Under the pieces are notes generated by a model. That model had not been told where the DNA came from. It did not search any database and saw only the letters and a list, made by a program, of their open reading frames with translations. This document shows positions 49,171 to 58,700 of a stretch of 64,000 bases of DNA, one piece after another. The position numbers were made by a program, and so were the translations under genes. This stretch comes from a bacterium (lineage in GTDB: Bacteria > Actinomycetota > Acidimicrobiia > Acidimicrobiales > Bin134): positions 248,001-312,000 of the forward strand of contig JAPPAP010000025.1 of assembly GCA_026705465.1 (NCBI GenBank), read 5' to 3'. Every line of letters starts with the position of its first letter. The first letter of the stretch is position 1.

Positions 49171-50835
49171 ATGACTCTTCGCATCCGATGGTTGGGGCGG
49201 GTGTCGTATCGAGACGCCCATGCCTGCCAGCAGGCCATGTTCGAGCGGAGTGACGACCACTTGCTGTTGCTGGAGCATCCCCACGTGTTCACTCTGGGAC
49301 TCCGGGGTGATGAGGCGAACATCTTGGTAGACCCGGTCGAAGTGGGGGCAGAGGTGGTCTACACCGACCGGGGTGGCGACGTCACCTACCACGGGCCCGG
49401 CCAGCTCGTCGGCTACCCGGTGATGACCGTTCCGGGAAAACGGGGAGGGGGCATGGCCGACACGGTGGCCTACGTGTGCTCAGTGGAGCAACTGGTGATA
49501 GACGCACTGGCCGATTTGGGACTGCCCGACTGCGGCCGCCTTTCCGATTACCCCGGCGTGTGGGTTGATCCCGAAGGCGACAATCCCCGCAAGATAGCCG
49601 CCATTGGCGTGCGCCTCAGCCGCACCCGCTCTATGCATGGCTTTGCGCTGAATGTGGACTGTGACTTGGACTGGTTCGATCGCATTGTGCCCTGCGGCAT
49701 CCCCGACAAGGCAGTCACCTCGCTGGCCGCCGAGGGACGGCGGGCGACCATGAAAGAGGTGGTGGACGCAGTGGCTGCCCGGGCCGCCGACCGCTGGGGT
49801 GGCGGGGGAGTGGACCGGGCCGACGTGGCCTGGCGGCAGCGGCCTGAGGACTTGAGCCCGTTCAGCCGGGGATTGGGACCAGGCGAGTTGCCGGGGCGAG
49901 CAGTTCGGCTGAAGAGCAGGATGGACGAGGCGGGCCTTGGTGAGGGCGTGGACATCGCCGAGCGCAAGCCGCCCTGGATGCGGGTGGCTCTGAAAACAGG
50001 CCCCGAATTCCGGCGGCTTCGGTCGGTGCTGCACAGCCGGAATTTGGTGACAGTGTGCGAGGAGGCCGGATGCCCCAACATCTACGAATGCTGGAACGAG
50101 GGCACGGCCACGTTCATGATCAACGGGGATCGCTGTACCCGAGCCTGCGGTTTCTGCCTAGTGGATACCCAGCGCCCTGAATCCCCTGATTTGGCTGAAC
50201 CTGAGCGGGTGGCCGACGCGGTAGAGGCCATGGGCTTGGACTACGCGGTGATAACTGCGGTGGCCCGCGACGATCTGCCCGACGGGGGTGCCGCAGGCTT
50301 CGCCGCCACTGTGGGTGCCATCCGCCGCCGCGCCGCAGGGGTGCGGGTGGAGGTTCTCATTCCCGATTGCAAGGGCGATCCCGACGCTCTAGCCGTGGTC
50401 TTCGGAGCTCGCCCCGACGTGTTGAACCACAACATCGAGACGGTGGCTCGGCTCCAGCGGGTAGTGCGTCCCTCGGCAGGCTATGCCCGCAGCTTGGCTG
50501 TGCTGGCCCGAGCCAAGGCGGCGGGGCTCACCACTAAGTCGTCGATCATCGTGGGCATGGGGGAGACCGACGAGGAGGTGTCCCAGACCATGGCCGATCT
50601 GGCTGCGGTGGGCACCGACATCGTGACCGTGGGCCAGTATCTGCGGCCCACCACGCACCATCTTCCAATTGCCCGGTGGGTGCCGCCGTACCAATTCGAG
50701 CGATTTCAGGAGATCGGCCTATCGCTGGGCATCTCCCATGTGGAGGCAAGCCCTCTAACCCGCAGCTCCCACCACGCCCAACACGCCCACGCCCAGGCTC
50801 TGGCTTCGCCGGTCGAGGCGGCGGGAGTAGGTTGA
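49171..50835 (+). CDS. LipB-LipA fusion: octanoyltransferase plus lipoyl synthase
   Basis: One continuous 554-codon frame. Residues 1 to about 215 are LipB: RGGDVTYHGPGQLVGYPV, K141 (PRKIAAIGVR) and catalytic C175 (VPCGIPDKAVTSL). Residues about 245-554 are LipA: auxiliary-cluster cysteines C296, C301, C307 (CEEAGCPNIYECW), radical-SAM cysteines C322, C326, C329 (CTRACGFC), and the C-terminal serine pair in LTRSSHHA, where the usual tyrosine of RSSYHA is histidine. LipB attaches octanoate from ACP to E2; LipA inserts sulfur. A polar linker (about 215-245) joins them. The E2 gene ends 7 nt upstream. Confidence 0.95.
   Translation: MTLRIRWLGRVSYRDAHACQQAMFERSDDHLLLLEHPHVFTLGLRGDEANILVDPVEVGAEVVYTDRGGDVTYHGPGQLVGYPVMTVPGKRGGGMADTVAYVCSVEQLVIDALADLGLPDCGRLSDYPGVWVDPEGDNPRKIAAIGVRLSRTRSMHGFALNVDCDLDWFDRIVPCGIPDKAVTSLAAEGRRATMKEVVDAVAARAADRWGGGGVDRADVAWRQRPEDLSPFSRGLGPGELPGRAVRLKSRMDEAGLGEGVDIAERKPPWMRVALKTGPEFRRLRSVLHSRNLVTVCEEAGCPNIYECWNEGTATFMINGDRCTRACGFCLVDTQRPESPDLAEPERVADAVEAMGLDYAVITAVARDDLPDGGAAGFAATVGAIRRRAAGVRVEVLIPDCKGDPDALAVVFGARPDVLNHNIETVARLQRVVRPSAGYARSLAVLARAKAAGLTTKSSIIVGMGETDEEVSQTMADLAAVGTDIVTVGQYLRPTTHHLPIARWVPPYQFERFQEIGLSLGISHVEASPLTRSSHHAQHAHAQALASPVEAAGVG
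50828..50833 (+). promoter_or_regulatory. -10 box TAGGTT of the M24 peptidase gene
   Basis: TAGGTT ends 7 nt before ATG 50841, and lies inside the last codons of the LipB-LipA gene (its TAG is the codon triplet before TTG-A). Confidence 0.42.
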
Positions 50836-50840
50836 CCCCT

Positions 50841-51947
50841 ATGTTCAGCCAGCGGTTAAACCGGGTACGGGCTCTCATGGCCGAGCAGCAGGTGGACGTA
50901 CTGCTGTTGTCAGTGGGGGCCGACCTGCCCTACTTCTGTGGCTACGAGGCCATGCCCCTGGAGCGGCTGACCATGCTGGTGGTGCCCCGAGACGGCGAAG
51001 CCCGGCTCATCGTTCCTCGGATGGAGGCCCCCAGAGTGGTGGAACGTCCTGACGTCTTTGAGGTCGTGGCATGGGACGAGACTGACGATCCCGTCCACCT
51101 GGCCCGTTCGCTCATCGGCCCAGTGTCGACCGCGGCCATCGGCGATCACACCTGGGCCGGATTCCTAGTCGACTTGATGAAAGTGCTCCCGTCCGTTGAG
51201 TTCCGCCGGGCATCGGAGGTCACCAGCTCGCTGCGCTCAATTAAGGACGCTGCTGAGGTGGAGTCGCTGCGGGCCGCGGCGGCTGCCGCCGACCGAGTGG
51301 CTGCTGATCTCCGTTCAGGCAATATCGAGTTAATTGGGAAGACCGAGGCCGAGGTCTCGGCTGAACTGGGCCGTCGGCTGTTGGCAGAGGGCCATCAGCG
51401 GGTGAATTTCGCCATCGTGGCCGCGGGGGAGAATGCGGCCAGCCCTCACCACGAACCAGGGGAGCGGACAATCAAGCCGGGCGAGGTCGTGCTGTGTGAC
51501 TTCGGGGGCACCATGGCCGATGCCGACGGAGTGGGCTACTGCTCTGACATCACCCGATGCGTGCATTTGGGTGAGCCTTCGGCCGAGCTGTCCGATGCCT
51601 ACGACGTGCTCTTCGAGGCTCAGGCCGCTCAAGTGGCCGCCGCAGTAGTCGGACAGCCCTGCCAGGAGGTCGATCGTGTGGGTCGAGCGATGATCACCGA
51701 GGCCGGATTCGGAGATAATTTCATCCATCGCACTGGCCACGGAATCGGCACCGAGGCCCACGAAGATCCCTACATCGTGGAGGGCAACTCCCTCGAGCTG
51801 CGCCCTGGCCACGCCTTCTCCATCGAGCCCGGTATTTACATCCCGGGACGTTGGGGGCTACGGCTGGAAGACATCGTGGTGGCGGCCACCGACGGCCCCG
51901 ACAATCTCTCCACCACCGATCACCGCCTGGCCGTGATCGACGTCTGA
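50841..51947 (+). CDS. M24 family metallopeptidase (Xaa-Pro aminopeptidase-like)
   Basis: A 368-residue protein: N-terminal creatinase-like domain (about 1-135) and a pita-bread catalytic domain with the metal ligands D220 (VVLCDFGG), D236 (GYCSDITR), H300 (HRTGHGIG), E329 (SIEPGIYI) and E343 (LRLEDIVV). Between the first two aspartates there are five more residues than in E. coli PepP. It should release N-terminal residues next to proline, or act as a related hydrolase. The frame is open upstream, overlapping LipB-LipA, but ATG 50841 with TAGGTT 7 nt upstream fits the family start. Confidence 0.92.
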   Translation: MFSQRLNRVRALMAEQQVDVLLLSVGADLPYFCGYEAMPLERLTMLVVPRDGEARLIVPRMEAPRVVERPDVFEVVAWDETDDPVHLARSLIGPVSTAAIGDHTWAGFLVDLMKVLPSVEFRRASEVTSSLRSIKDAAEVESLRAAAAAADRVAADLRSGNIELIGKTEAEVSAELGRRLLAEGHQRVNFAIVAAGENAASPHHEPGERTIKPGEVVLCDFGGTMADADGVGYCSDITRCVHLGEPSAELSDAYDVLFEAQAAQVAAAVVGQPCQEVDRVGRAMITEAGFGDNFIHRTGHGIGTEAHEDPYIVEGNSLELRPGHAFSIEPGIYIPGRWGLRLEDIVVAATDGPDNLSTTDHRLAVIDV

Positions 51948-51963
51948 CCGAATCTCTGGTCGA

Positions 51964-52821
51964 GTGATTGAGCTTCAACCAGCCACGCTGTTGATGCAGT
52001 TGGCTGTCGGAGGGCTGGCGTTCACCTGGCTCACCACCCGGCGCCGGGAGGCTGGGTTGGGCTACGGCTGGCTTATGCGCAGCACCTTTGGGCTGATTGC
52101 CGCTGGCGGCGCTTGGCTGGGCTTCGCCACCGATCCGCTCCCGGTGCGGGACTGGGCTGCGGTGGCCACCGCGTTGGCCACCGCGTTGGCATTGGCGGTG
52201 TCGGTTGTCCGACGGCGGGCTGGAGTGAGCGGACAGCGGGAACGGGTGGAGCGGCGCAGCGCCGAGATTGCCGAAATGACGGGCATCGATCGAGCAGATC
52301 AGCGCTTTGACCGCAGCGAGCCGGAATTTCCCCCGGTGCTGGATCTCATCGCGCCGATTGTGGGGCTGATCGGGGTGGTAGCGGGCGGGCTCGATGCGGG
52401 CGACCCTGTTGCCCTGGCGGTGGCCCGCACCGTAATCGGGGCATTCTTCTTGGGGGCGGTCACCGACGCCATGCTCTTGGGCCACTGGTACCTGGTACAG
52501 CCCGGCTTGGCCCGGGGGCCGTTGCTGGAGTTGATTCGCTGGACCGGGCTGCTGTGGCTGCCCGAGTTGGTGGTGATGTTGTGGCCCACCGGCATGGGTT
52601 CGGTGCTCGCCGGGACGATCGACGACGGCTACAACGGGCTCCTGGGCTGGTTCTGGGTGGCGTGTGTGGTAGCGACGGCGGGTTTGGTCGTGCTGGCTCG
52701 GGCGGCGCTGCGGGAACGCTTCTACTCGGCGGTGATGGCGGCGACTGGGCTGCTGTACCTGGGGATTCTGACCGGTTTCGGGATGGATTTGGTGGCCCGG
52801 GTGCTGTTGGACACCAGCTGA
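51964..52821 (+). CDS. Hypothetical multi-pass membrane protein
   Basis: A 285-residue protein with about seven hydrophobic segments (around 5-20, 35-52, 60-78, 122-140, 149-170, 195-215, 225-245, 260-285), separated by a charged loop (about 80-115, RRRAGVSGQRERVERRSAEIAE broken by basic residues). No family recognised. GTG 51964 is 16 nt after the M24 peptidase stop, so it may share that transcript. Convergent with the RCC1/M6 protein gene, 4 nt between stops. Confidence 0.7.
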   Translation: MIELQPATLLMQLAVGGLAFTWLTTRRREAGLGYGWLMRSTFGLIAAGGAWLGFATDPLPVRDWAAVATALATALALAVSVVRRRAGVSGQRERVERRSAEIAEMTGIDRADQRFDRSEPEFPPVLDLIAPIVGLIGVVAGGLDAGDPVALAVARTVIGAFFLGAVTDAMLLGHWYLVQPGLARGPLLELIRWTGLLWLPELVVMLWPTGMGSVLAGTIDDGYNGLLGWFWVACVVATAGLVVLARAALRERFYSAVMAATGLLYLGILTGFGMDLVARVLLDTS

Positions 52822-52825
52822 TCGG

Positions 52826-55723
52826 TCAGGCGGATTCGGCCTTGGCGATAGCCACGGTGTGGACATCGGTGGTGACTGTTTGCACGGTGATGGTGTAGCC
52901 GCGAATGGTGACGCTTTGCCCTTGAGCGAGGACAGGGTAACCGTCGACCTGGCCGTTGCCGGTGTCACCGGCAACCTTGAGTGGCAGTCGCCCGGAGCCG
53001 AGTGCTGCGTTCACGGTGTACACCAACACTCCCTCGCCAGCCAGCGCGGGAAACGTAGTGGAGATGCCGTCGGACGTGCGGTGATGGATTCCAATGTCGT
53101 GGCCAATTCTGCGCCTGCTTTCGATGACGATCACCTCGGTGTCAGACAGCGGAATTGCGGCCATTGCTATCCCGTCCCCAGGACCGGCGGCAACAGGTCT
53201 CAGGTCGATTGTCGCATCAGGATCGGTCACACAACGGATCTGCGAATCCGCAAGCCAGCCGAGCTGCCAGCGGCTCCATGCCAGCATTTCTCTCGCCGTG
53301 AAGAAGTAGTGGGGATTGGCTTGACGGTGGCCGCTGGGAAAGTGCCAGGTAATGGCCATGCGTGGGTCGTTGGTATTGGTCAGGAAGAAGGCTCTTAGGC
53401 CCATGAGGCCGAAAGAGAGATGCGCCCAAGTCTTGCCTACTGGGCTCTCGGGCAGCGTGTGGCTGTCGTCGTAGGCGTAATAGTCCAGCAAGCCCAGATT
53501 GTGGGCCAGCTCATGGGCCGCCGAAGAGCCCCACTGGCCGGGGTCCCGGGGTCTGTCGGCGGCGAGGGCGATGTTGATTCGAGAGGTAGGCGCGACCATT
53601 CCCTCATCGGTGTAAGCCATTCCTCCAGCATCAGCAGCAGAGGCAAAGTGCGAACTGGGCGTGACAACCATCACAATGTCGATTCCAGTGAAATCGAACT
53701 CAGGATCGGCCAGTCTGACGGCTTCCGAATCAGTACCCCTGAGCAACGGATACCCAAGGAAGGAGTCCCTGAGGTAGTAGGTGTAGCTGTTCTCAGCTCG
53801 CAGCCACCTGTGAAGGGGGACGAACTCGATGTCGAGTTGTCCGTAGCTGGCCGACTTCAGGTACTCCTTGGCGTAGGGCAGACCCAGTTCGGCCTCTTCT
53901 TGAGTGGAGTGGGCAGCAGCGGCGTCGGGGAAGTCCAAAAACAGCACCGCCACTCGTACTGTGCCAGTGGCCAGAGGTGCCCACGATGGCAGCGGGAACC
54001 CAGCTGTTATGTGGTGTGAGACGCCGTGGGGCCGGCACAAATCCGGATTGGGTAGATGGGATTGGAGCGCTTGTTGCGTCTCGCTTGGAGCAGGCACGGT
54101 CGGCGTGAGGCTCCAGCATGTGATGGTTTGGTCGGTTCTGAGTCCGCATGAATGGCGATTGCCCGCGGCAAGAGCACTGAACTGCCCCTCGGGGGGTTCG
54201 GCCGGCCTGCCTCCATGGCCCCAGCAGGTGATGGTTTGGTCGGTTCCGAGTCCGCACGTATGGCGATTGCCCGCGGCAAGGGTATTGAACAGCTGGTAGG
54301 GCACATCGGCCTGCCCTGCTCCGTTGTCGCCCCAGCAGGTGACGGCTTGGTCGGCGGCAACTGCGCAGGTATGGCGGGCGCCGGCGGTGGTGGCGGTGAA
54401 TTGTCCGTCGGGCGCGTTGGTTTGGCCGTGGCTGTTGTCGCCCCAGCAGGTGATGGTTTGGTCGGTTGCAAGCCCGCACGTATGCCGGGCGCCGGCCGCG
54501 ATGGCGGTGTACAGCTGGAAGGGCACACTGGTCTGTTGCTTGCTGAACAGCTGGAAGGGCACTCCGGCCTGCCCGAAGCCATTGTCGCCCCAGCAGGTGA
54601 CGGCGCCGGTCGTGTGCAGTGCGCACGTATGCCAGGCGCCGGCCGCGACGGCGGCGAATTGTCCGCGGGGGGCGTTGGCCTGTCCGTTTTCGTTGTTGCC
54701 CCAGCAGGTGATGGTTTGGTCGGTTGCAATTGCGCAGGTATGTCCGTCGCCGGCGGTGATGGCGGTGAACTGTCCGTCGGGGGCGTCAATTTGCCCGTAG
54801 TTGCTATTGCCCCAGCAGGTGATGGTTTGGTCGGTTGTGAGTGCACACGATTGTTCGCCGCGGGCGGTGATGGCGGTGAATTGTCCGTCGGGGGCGTCAA
54901 TTTGCCCGTAGTTGCTATTGCCCCAGCAGGTGATGGTTTGGTCGGTTGTGAGTCCGCACGAGTGCCTCCTACCGACACCGATTGCGTTGAAGAGCTCTGC
55001 CGGCACGTTGTTCCGGAAGGACCGATCAACACCCCAGCAGATGACTCTGGCGTCGGTCCTCAGTCCGCACGAATGCCAAACGCTGGCGGTGATGGCGGTG
55101 AACTGTCCGTCGGGCGCGTTGGTCTGTCCGTGGCTGTTGTCGCCCCAGCAGGTGATGGTTTGGTCGGTTGTGAGTCCGCAGGCGAACGAACTGCCAGCGG
55201 TGATGGCGGTGAATTGTCCGTCGGGCGCGTTGGTCTGTCCGTGGTGATTGCTGCCCCAGCAGATGACTCTGGCGTCGGTAGTGAGTGCGCACGAATTCCA
55301 GGCGCTGGCGGTGATGGCGGTGAATTGTCCGTCGGGCGCGTTGGTCTGTCCGTGGCTGTTGTCGCCCCAGCAGATGACTCTGGCGTCGGTAGTGAGTGCA
55401 CATCCATGCTCGTCGCCGGCGGTGATGGCGGTGAATTGTCCGTCGGGCGCGTTGGCCTGTTGGAAGTCGTTGTAGCCCCAGCAGGTGATGGTTTGGTCGG
55501 TAGTGAGTCCGCAAACATGCCTAGAACCGGCGGCGACCGCTGAGAATCTGCCTATTGGGGGTTGCTCAGAGGTGTCGGTTGAGCTGGGTGCTTCCTCTGA
55601 GGCGCCGTCCGGGCTGACGTCCTCTTGTGCGCCGACAGGACTTGGTATGGCAACTACCGCGGAGAAGGCCAAAGCCGAGGCGACGAGAATCGGCCCGAAC
55701 CTTAACCTCACAGTCGGGCACAA
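52826..55723 (-). CDS. Secreted protein: 13 RCC1/BLIP-II-like repeats plus M6-like metalloprotease domain
   Basis: A 965-residue protein. Signal peptide: VRLRF, hydrophobic LVASALAFSAVVAI, AQ near residue 33. Residues 60-537 are 13 repeats of about 37 residues, each F-x-A-I-T-A-G...C-x-L-x-T-D...C-W-G-x-N..G, with two cysteines per repeat. Residues about 560-965 form a protease-like domain with HELAHNLGLLDYY (H737, E738, H741), the H-E-x2-H-x2-G-L-x-D pattern of M6 immune-inhibitor-A-like peptidases. TTG 55723 is chosen because AGGGAA precedes it and it starts the signal peptide; GTG 55711 is an alternative. It follows metH by 17 nt. Substrate unknown. Confidence 0.85.
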   Translation of the reverse strand: MCPTVRLRFGPILVASALAFSAVVAIPSPVGAQEDVSPDGASEEAPSSTDTSEQPPIGRFSAVAAGSRHVCGLTTDQTITCWGYNDFQQANAPDGQFTAITAGDEHGCALTTDARVICWGDNSHGQTNAPDGQFTAITASAWNSCALTTDARVICWGSNHHGQTNAPDGQFTAITAGSSFACGLTTDQTITCWGDNSHGQTNAPDGQFTAITASVWHSCGLRTDARVICWGVDRSFRNNVPAELFNAIGVGRRHSCGLTTDQTITCWGNSNYGQIDAPDGQFTAITARGEQSCALTTDQTITCWGNSNYGQIDAPDGQFTAITAGDGHTCAIATDQTITCWGNNENGQANAPRGQFAAVAAGAWHTCALHTTGAVTCWGDNGFGQAGVPFQLFSKQQTSVPFQLYTAIAAGARHTCGLATDQTITCWGDNSHGQTNAPDGQFTATTAGARHTCAVAADQAVTCWGDNGAGQADVPYQLFNTLAAGNRHTCGLGTDQTITCWGHGGRPAEPPEGQFSALAAGNRHSCGLRTDQTITCWSLTPTVPAPSETQQALQSHLPNPDLCRPHGVSHHITAGFPLPSWAPLATGTVRVAVLFLDFPDAAAAHSTQEEAELGLPYAKEYLKSASYGQLDIEFVPLHRWLRAENSYTYYLRDSFLGYPLLRGTDSEAVRLADPEFDFTGIDIVMVVTPSSHFASAADAGGMAYTDEGMVAPTSRINIALAADRPRDPGQWGSSAAHELAHNLGLLDYYAYDDSHTLPESPVGKTWAHLSFGLMGLRAFFLTNTNDPRMAITWHFPSGHRQANPHYFFTAREMLAWSRWQLGWLADSQIRCVTDPDATIDLRPVAAGPGDGIAMAAIPLSDTEVIVIESRRRIGHDIGIHHRTSDGISTTFPALAGEGVLVYTVNAALGSGRLPLKVAGDTGNGQVDGYPVLAQGQSVTIRGYTITVQTVTTDVHTVAIAKAESA
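54113..55546 (-). repeat. Tandem 111-bp coding repeats (13 units)
   Basis: Each unit encodes one RCC1-like repeat; units 2-4, 6-8 and 10 are nearly identical over long stretches at the DNA level. Unit 9 carries a 12-residue insertion that partly repeats its own end (VPFQL). Such identity indicates recent expansion or gene conversion. Confidence 0.85.
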
Positions 55724-55740
55724 TACTTCCCTACCAGGCT

Positions 55741-58700
55741 TTAGCGGGCCACGAAGTACTTGGCCTGGGGGTGGTGGCAGATGAGGGCCGAGGTGGTTTG
55801 CTCGGGTTGGTACTGGAAGCTGGTTTCCTCGCCTACTTGGATGCCAATGCGGTCGGCGTCGAGGAGTTGGGCCACGGTGAGGTTGTCCTCGAGGTCGGGA
55901 CAGGCGGGGTAGCCCCAGGAGTAGCGGCCGCCCCGGTACTGCTGGCGGAACAGGCCGATGAGGGTGGGGCCGTCCTCGTCGGCGAATCCCCATTCGGTGC
56001 GAATCCTGTGGTGCCAGTACTCGGCGAGGGCTTCGGCCATCTCCACTCCGAGGCCGTGAAGCAGCAGATAGTCCTGGTAGTGGTTGTCGGCGAACAACTT
56101 GGCGGTGGCCTTCGACACCTCGGCCCCCATGGTCACAATATGGAAGGCGGCGAAGTCCACCTCATCGCCGTCGGCGGGCCGGAAGAAGTCGGCGATGCAC
56201 AGAAACGGGTCTCGGGGCTGGCGGGGAAATCGAAAGCGGCACCGTTCGGCCGTCCGGTCTGGGCTGTCCCACACCACGAGATCGTCTCCGATCCCGTTCA
56301 CCGGAAAGTAGCCGTAGACCACCTGGGGCACCAGCAGGCCTTGGGCGGTGGCTGAGAGGAGCTGGTCCCGCAGGGTGGGCCGGATGCGCTCCTTAAAGGC
56401 GGCATCGTCCTCTCCATCAAGGGGACGAAACTGCCACTGGTTGCGGAACAAGGCGGTCTCGTTCACATACTCGGCGATGTCGGCGACGGGGATCCCTTTG
56501 ACCACCTGCGAACCCAGGAACGGCGGCTCGAAGACAGGATTGTCAGTGGCCACCGACGGTGCCCTGTCTGGGATTTCATCGACAGCTCCTGTGGGGTCGC
56601 GGCGAGCCCTCCGGGGCAGATCGCGGCCTCCCGGGCGACGTCCGAAGTCGGGGTCTTCGGTGCCGGTGCGACGCAACTCCCCCAGTCGGTCCATCACCGC
56701 CAGGCCTTCGAAGGCGTCCTTGCCGTAGAACACCCGCCCCTGATAGGTCTCCCGCATGTCCCGCTCCACGTAGGTGCGGGTCAGCGCGGCACCGCCCAAG
56801 AGGACTGGCAAATGATGGAGGTCCCGGGTGTTCAGTTCCTCCAAGTTGTCCCGCATGATCAGAGTGCTCTTCACCAGCAGGCCGCTCATGCCTAGAGCGT
56901 GGGCGTCTACCTCCAGAGCACGGTCGATCATCTCGGCGATCGACACCTTGATGCCCAGGTTGTGAACCTCATAGCCGTTGTTGGTCAAGATGATGTCCAC
57001 CAGGTTCTTGCCGATGTCGTGGACGTCGCCCTTCACCGTGGCCAAAACGATCCGGCCCTTGCCCCCAGTGTCTTCGGCCTTCTCCATGTGGGGCTCCAGA
57101 TACGAAACCGCGGTCTTCATGGTCTCAGCCGATTGGAGTACGAACGGCAGCTGCATCTCGCCGGAAGCGAACAGGTCGCCCACCACCTTCATGCCGGCCA
57201 ACAGCGTGTTGTTGACGATGTCCAGCGCGGGGGTGGTGGCCATTGCCTCGTCCAAGTCAGCCTCCAGCCCGTCGCGCTCGCCGTCGATGATCCGCCGCTC
57301 AAGCCGCTGCTCCACCGGCCAGCCAGACCGGTCCTCTTTGACGGCGGCGGTGGCCGTCACGTTTTCGAACGCGGCCAGCAATTCTGTCAGCGGGTCGTAG
57401 TCGTCCCGGCCTTCCGACGCGAGCCCGGCCGACCCCCGCCGGTCGTAGATCAAATCCAGGCACACGTCCCGATGGTGGGGGTCGACTCGGTTGAGTGGAA
57501 TGATCTTTCCGGCGTGCACAATGGCTGAGTCGAGCCCCGCGTCGAGGCATTCGTGCAAGAACATGGAATTGAGCACGTGGCGGGCGGCGGGCTTCAGCCC
57601 GAACGACACGTTGGATACGCCCAGCGTGGTGTAGGCGCCGGGCAGCTCGGCCTTGATGCGGCGAATGGCCTCGATGGTGGCCAGCCCGTCTTTTCGCAGG
57701 TCGTCGTCGCCGGTGGACAGAGGGAACGTCAAGGCATCGAAGATCAGGTCGGACGGCGCCAGCCCGTAACGCTCCACCGCCAGGCGGTGCAGTCGATGGG
57801 CCACCCGCATCTTCCACTCCAGGTCCCGGGCCTGGCCTTCTTCGTCAATGAGCAGGCACACCACCGCCGCGCCATACTCCCGGGCCAGCGACAGCACCCG
57901 GTCGAGCCGTGAGCCCTCGCCCTCGCCGTCCTCCAGGTTGGCCGAGTTGAGCACTGCCCGCCCGCCGATCCACTCCAACCCGGCCTGCATCACGTCGGGT
58001 TCGGTGGAGTCGAGAACAAGCGGGGCGGCCACCCCGGTGGCAAACCGGCGAGCCAGCTCGTCCATATCGGCGGTGCCGTCGCGGCCCACATAGTCGACGC
58101 ACAAATCCAGCAGGTGGGCGCCCTCTCCCACCTGATCGCGGGCGATCTGGAGGCAGCCGTCCCAGTCGGCCTCCAGCATGGCGTCGCGGAACTTGCGGGA
58201 TCCGTTGGCGTTGGTGCGCTCGCCCACGATTAGAAACGACGTGTCTTGGGCGAAGGGCACCGCGGTGTACATGGAAGTGGCCGACGGGGGCAGTGCGCCG
58301 GGCCGAGATCCGGGAACGAGGTCGGCGCAGCGGTCGATCACCGCCCGCAGGTGTTCGGCGGTGGTGCCGCAGCATCCGCCGATCACCGACACCCCCAGTT
58401 CGGTGACGTAGCGGGCCATGTAGTCGGCCAGCTCGTCGGGCCCCACGTCGTAGTGCATGCAACCGTCCACCACCTGGGGGAGCCCGGCGTTGGGAATGCA
58501 GGCCACCGGCACTGGACACTGCTCCGACAAGACTCGCAGGTGCTCGCCCATCTCGGCCGGGCCGGTGGCACAGTTCAGCCCGAACACCGCTGGGCCCAAC
58601 GGGACCAGCGCGGCCAGCGCGGCGCCGATCTCGGTGCCGGGCAGCATCCGGCCGGTCATCTCGATGGTGACCTGCACTTGCAGCGGAACCTCCCGGCCCT

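Noticed and set aside
54152-55543. Plus-strand repeat protein rich in GDGLVG units
   Set aside because: It is the antisense reading of the RCC1-like repeats; the minus strand has a signal peptide, coherent repeats and a downstream protease domain.
54113-55546. CRISPR-like regular repeats
   Set aside because: Units of 111 bp are contiguous, without unique spacers, and stay in frame as coding repeats.
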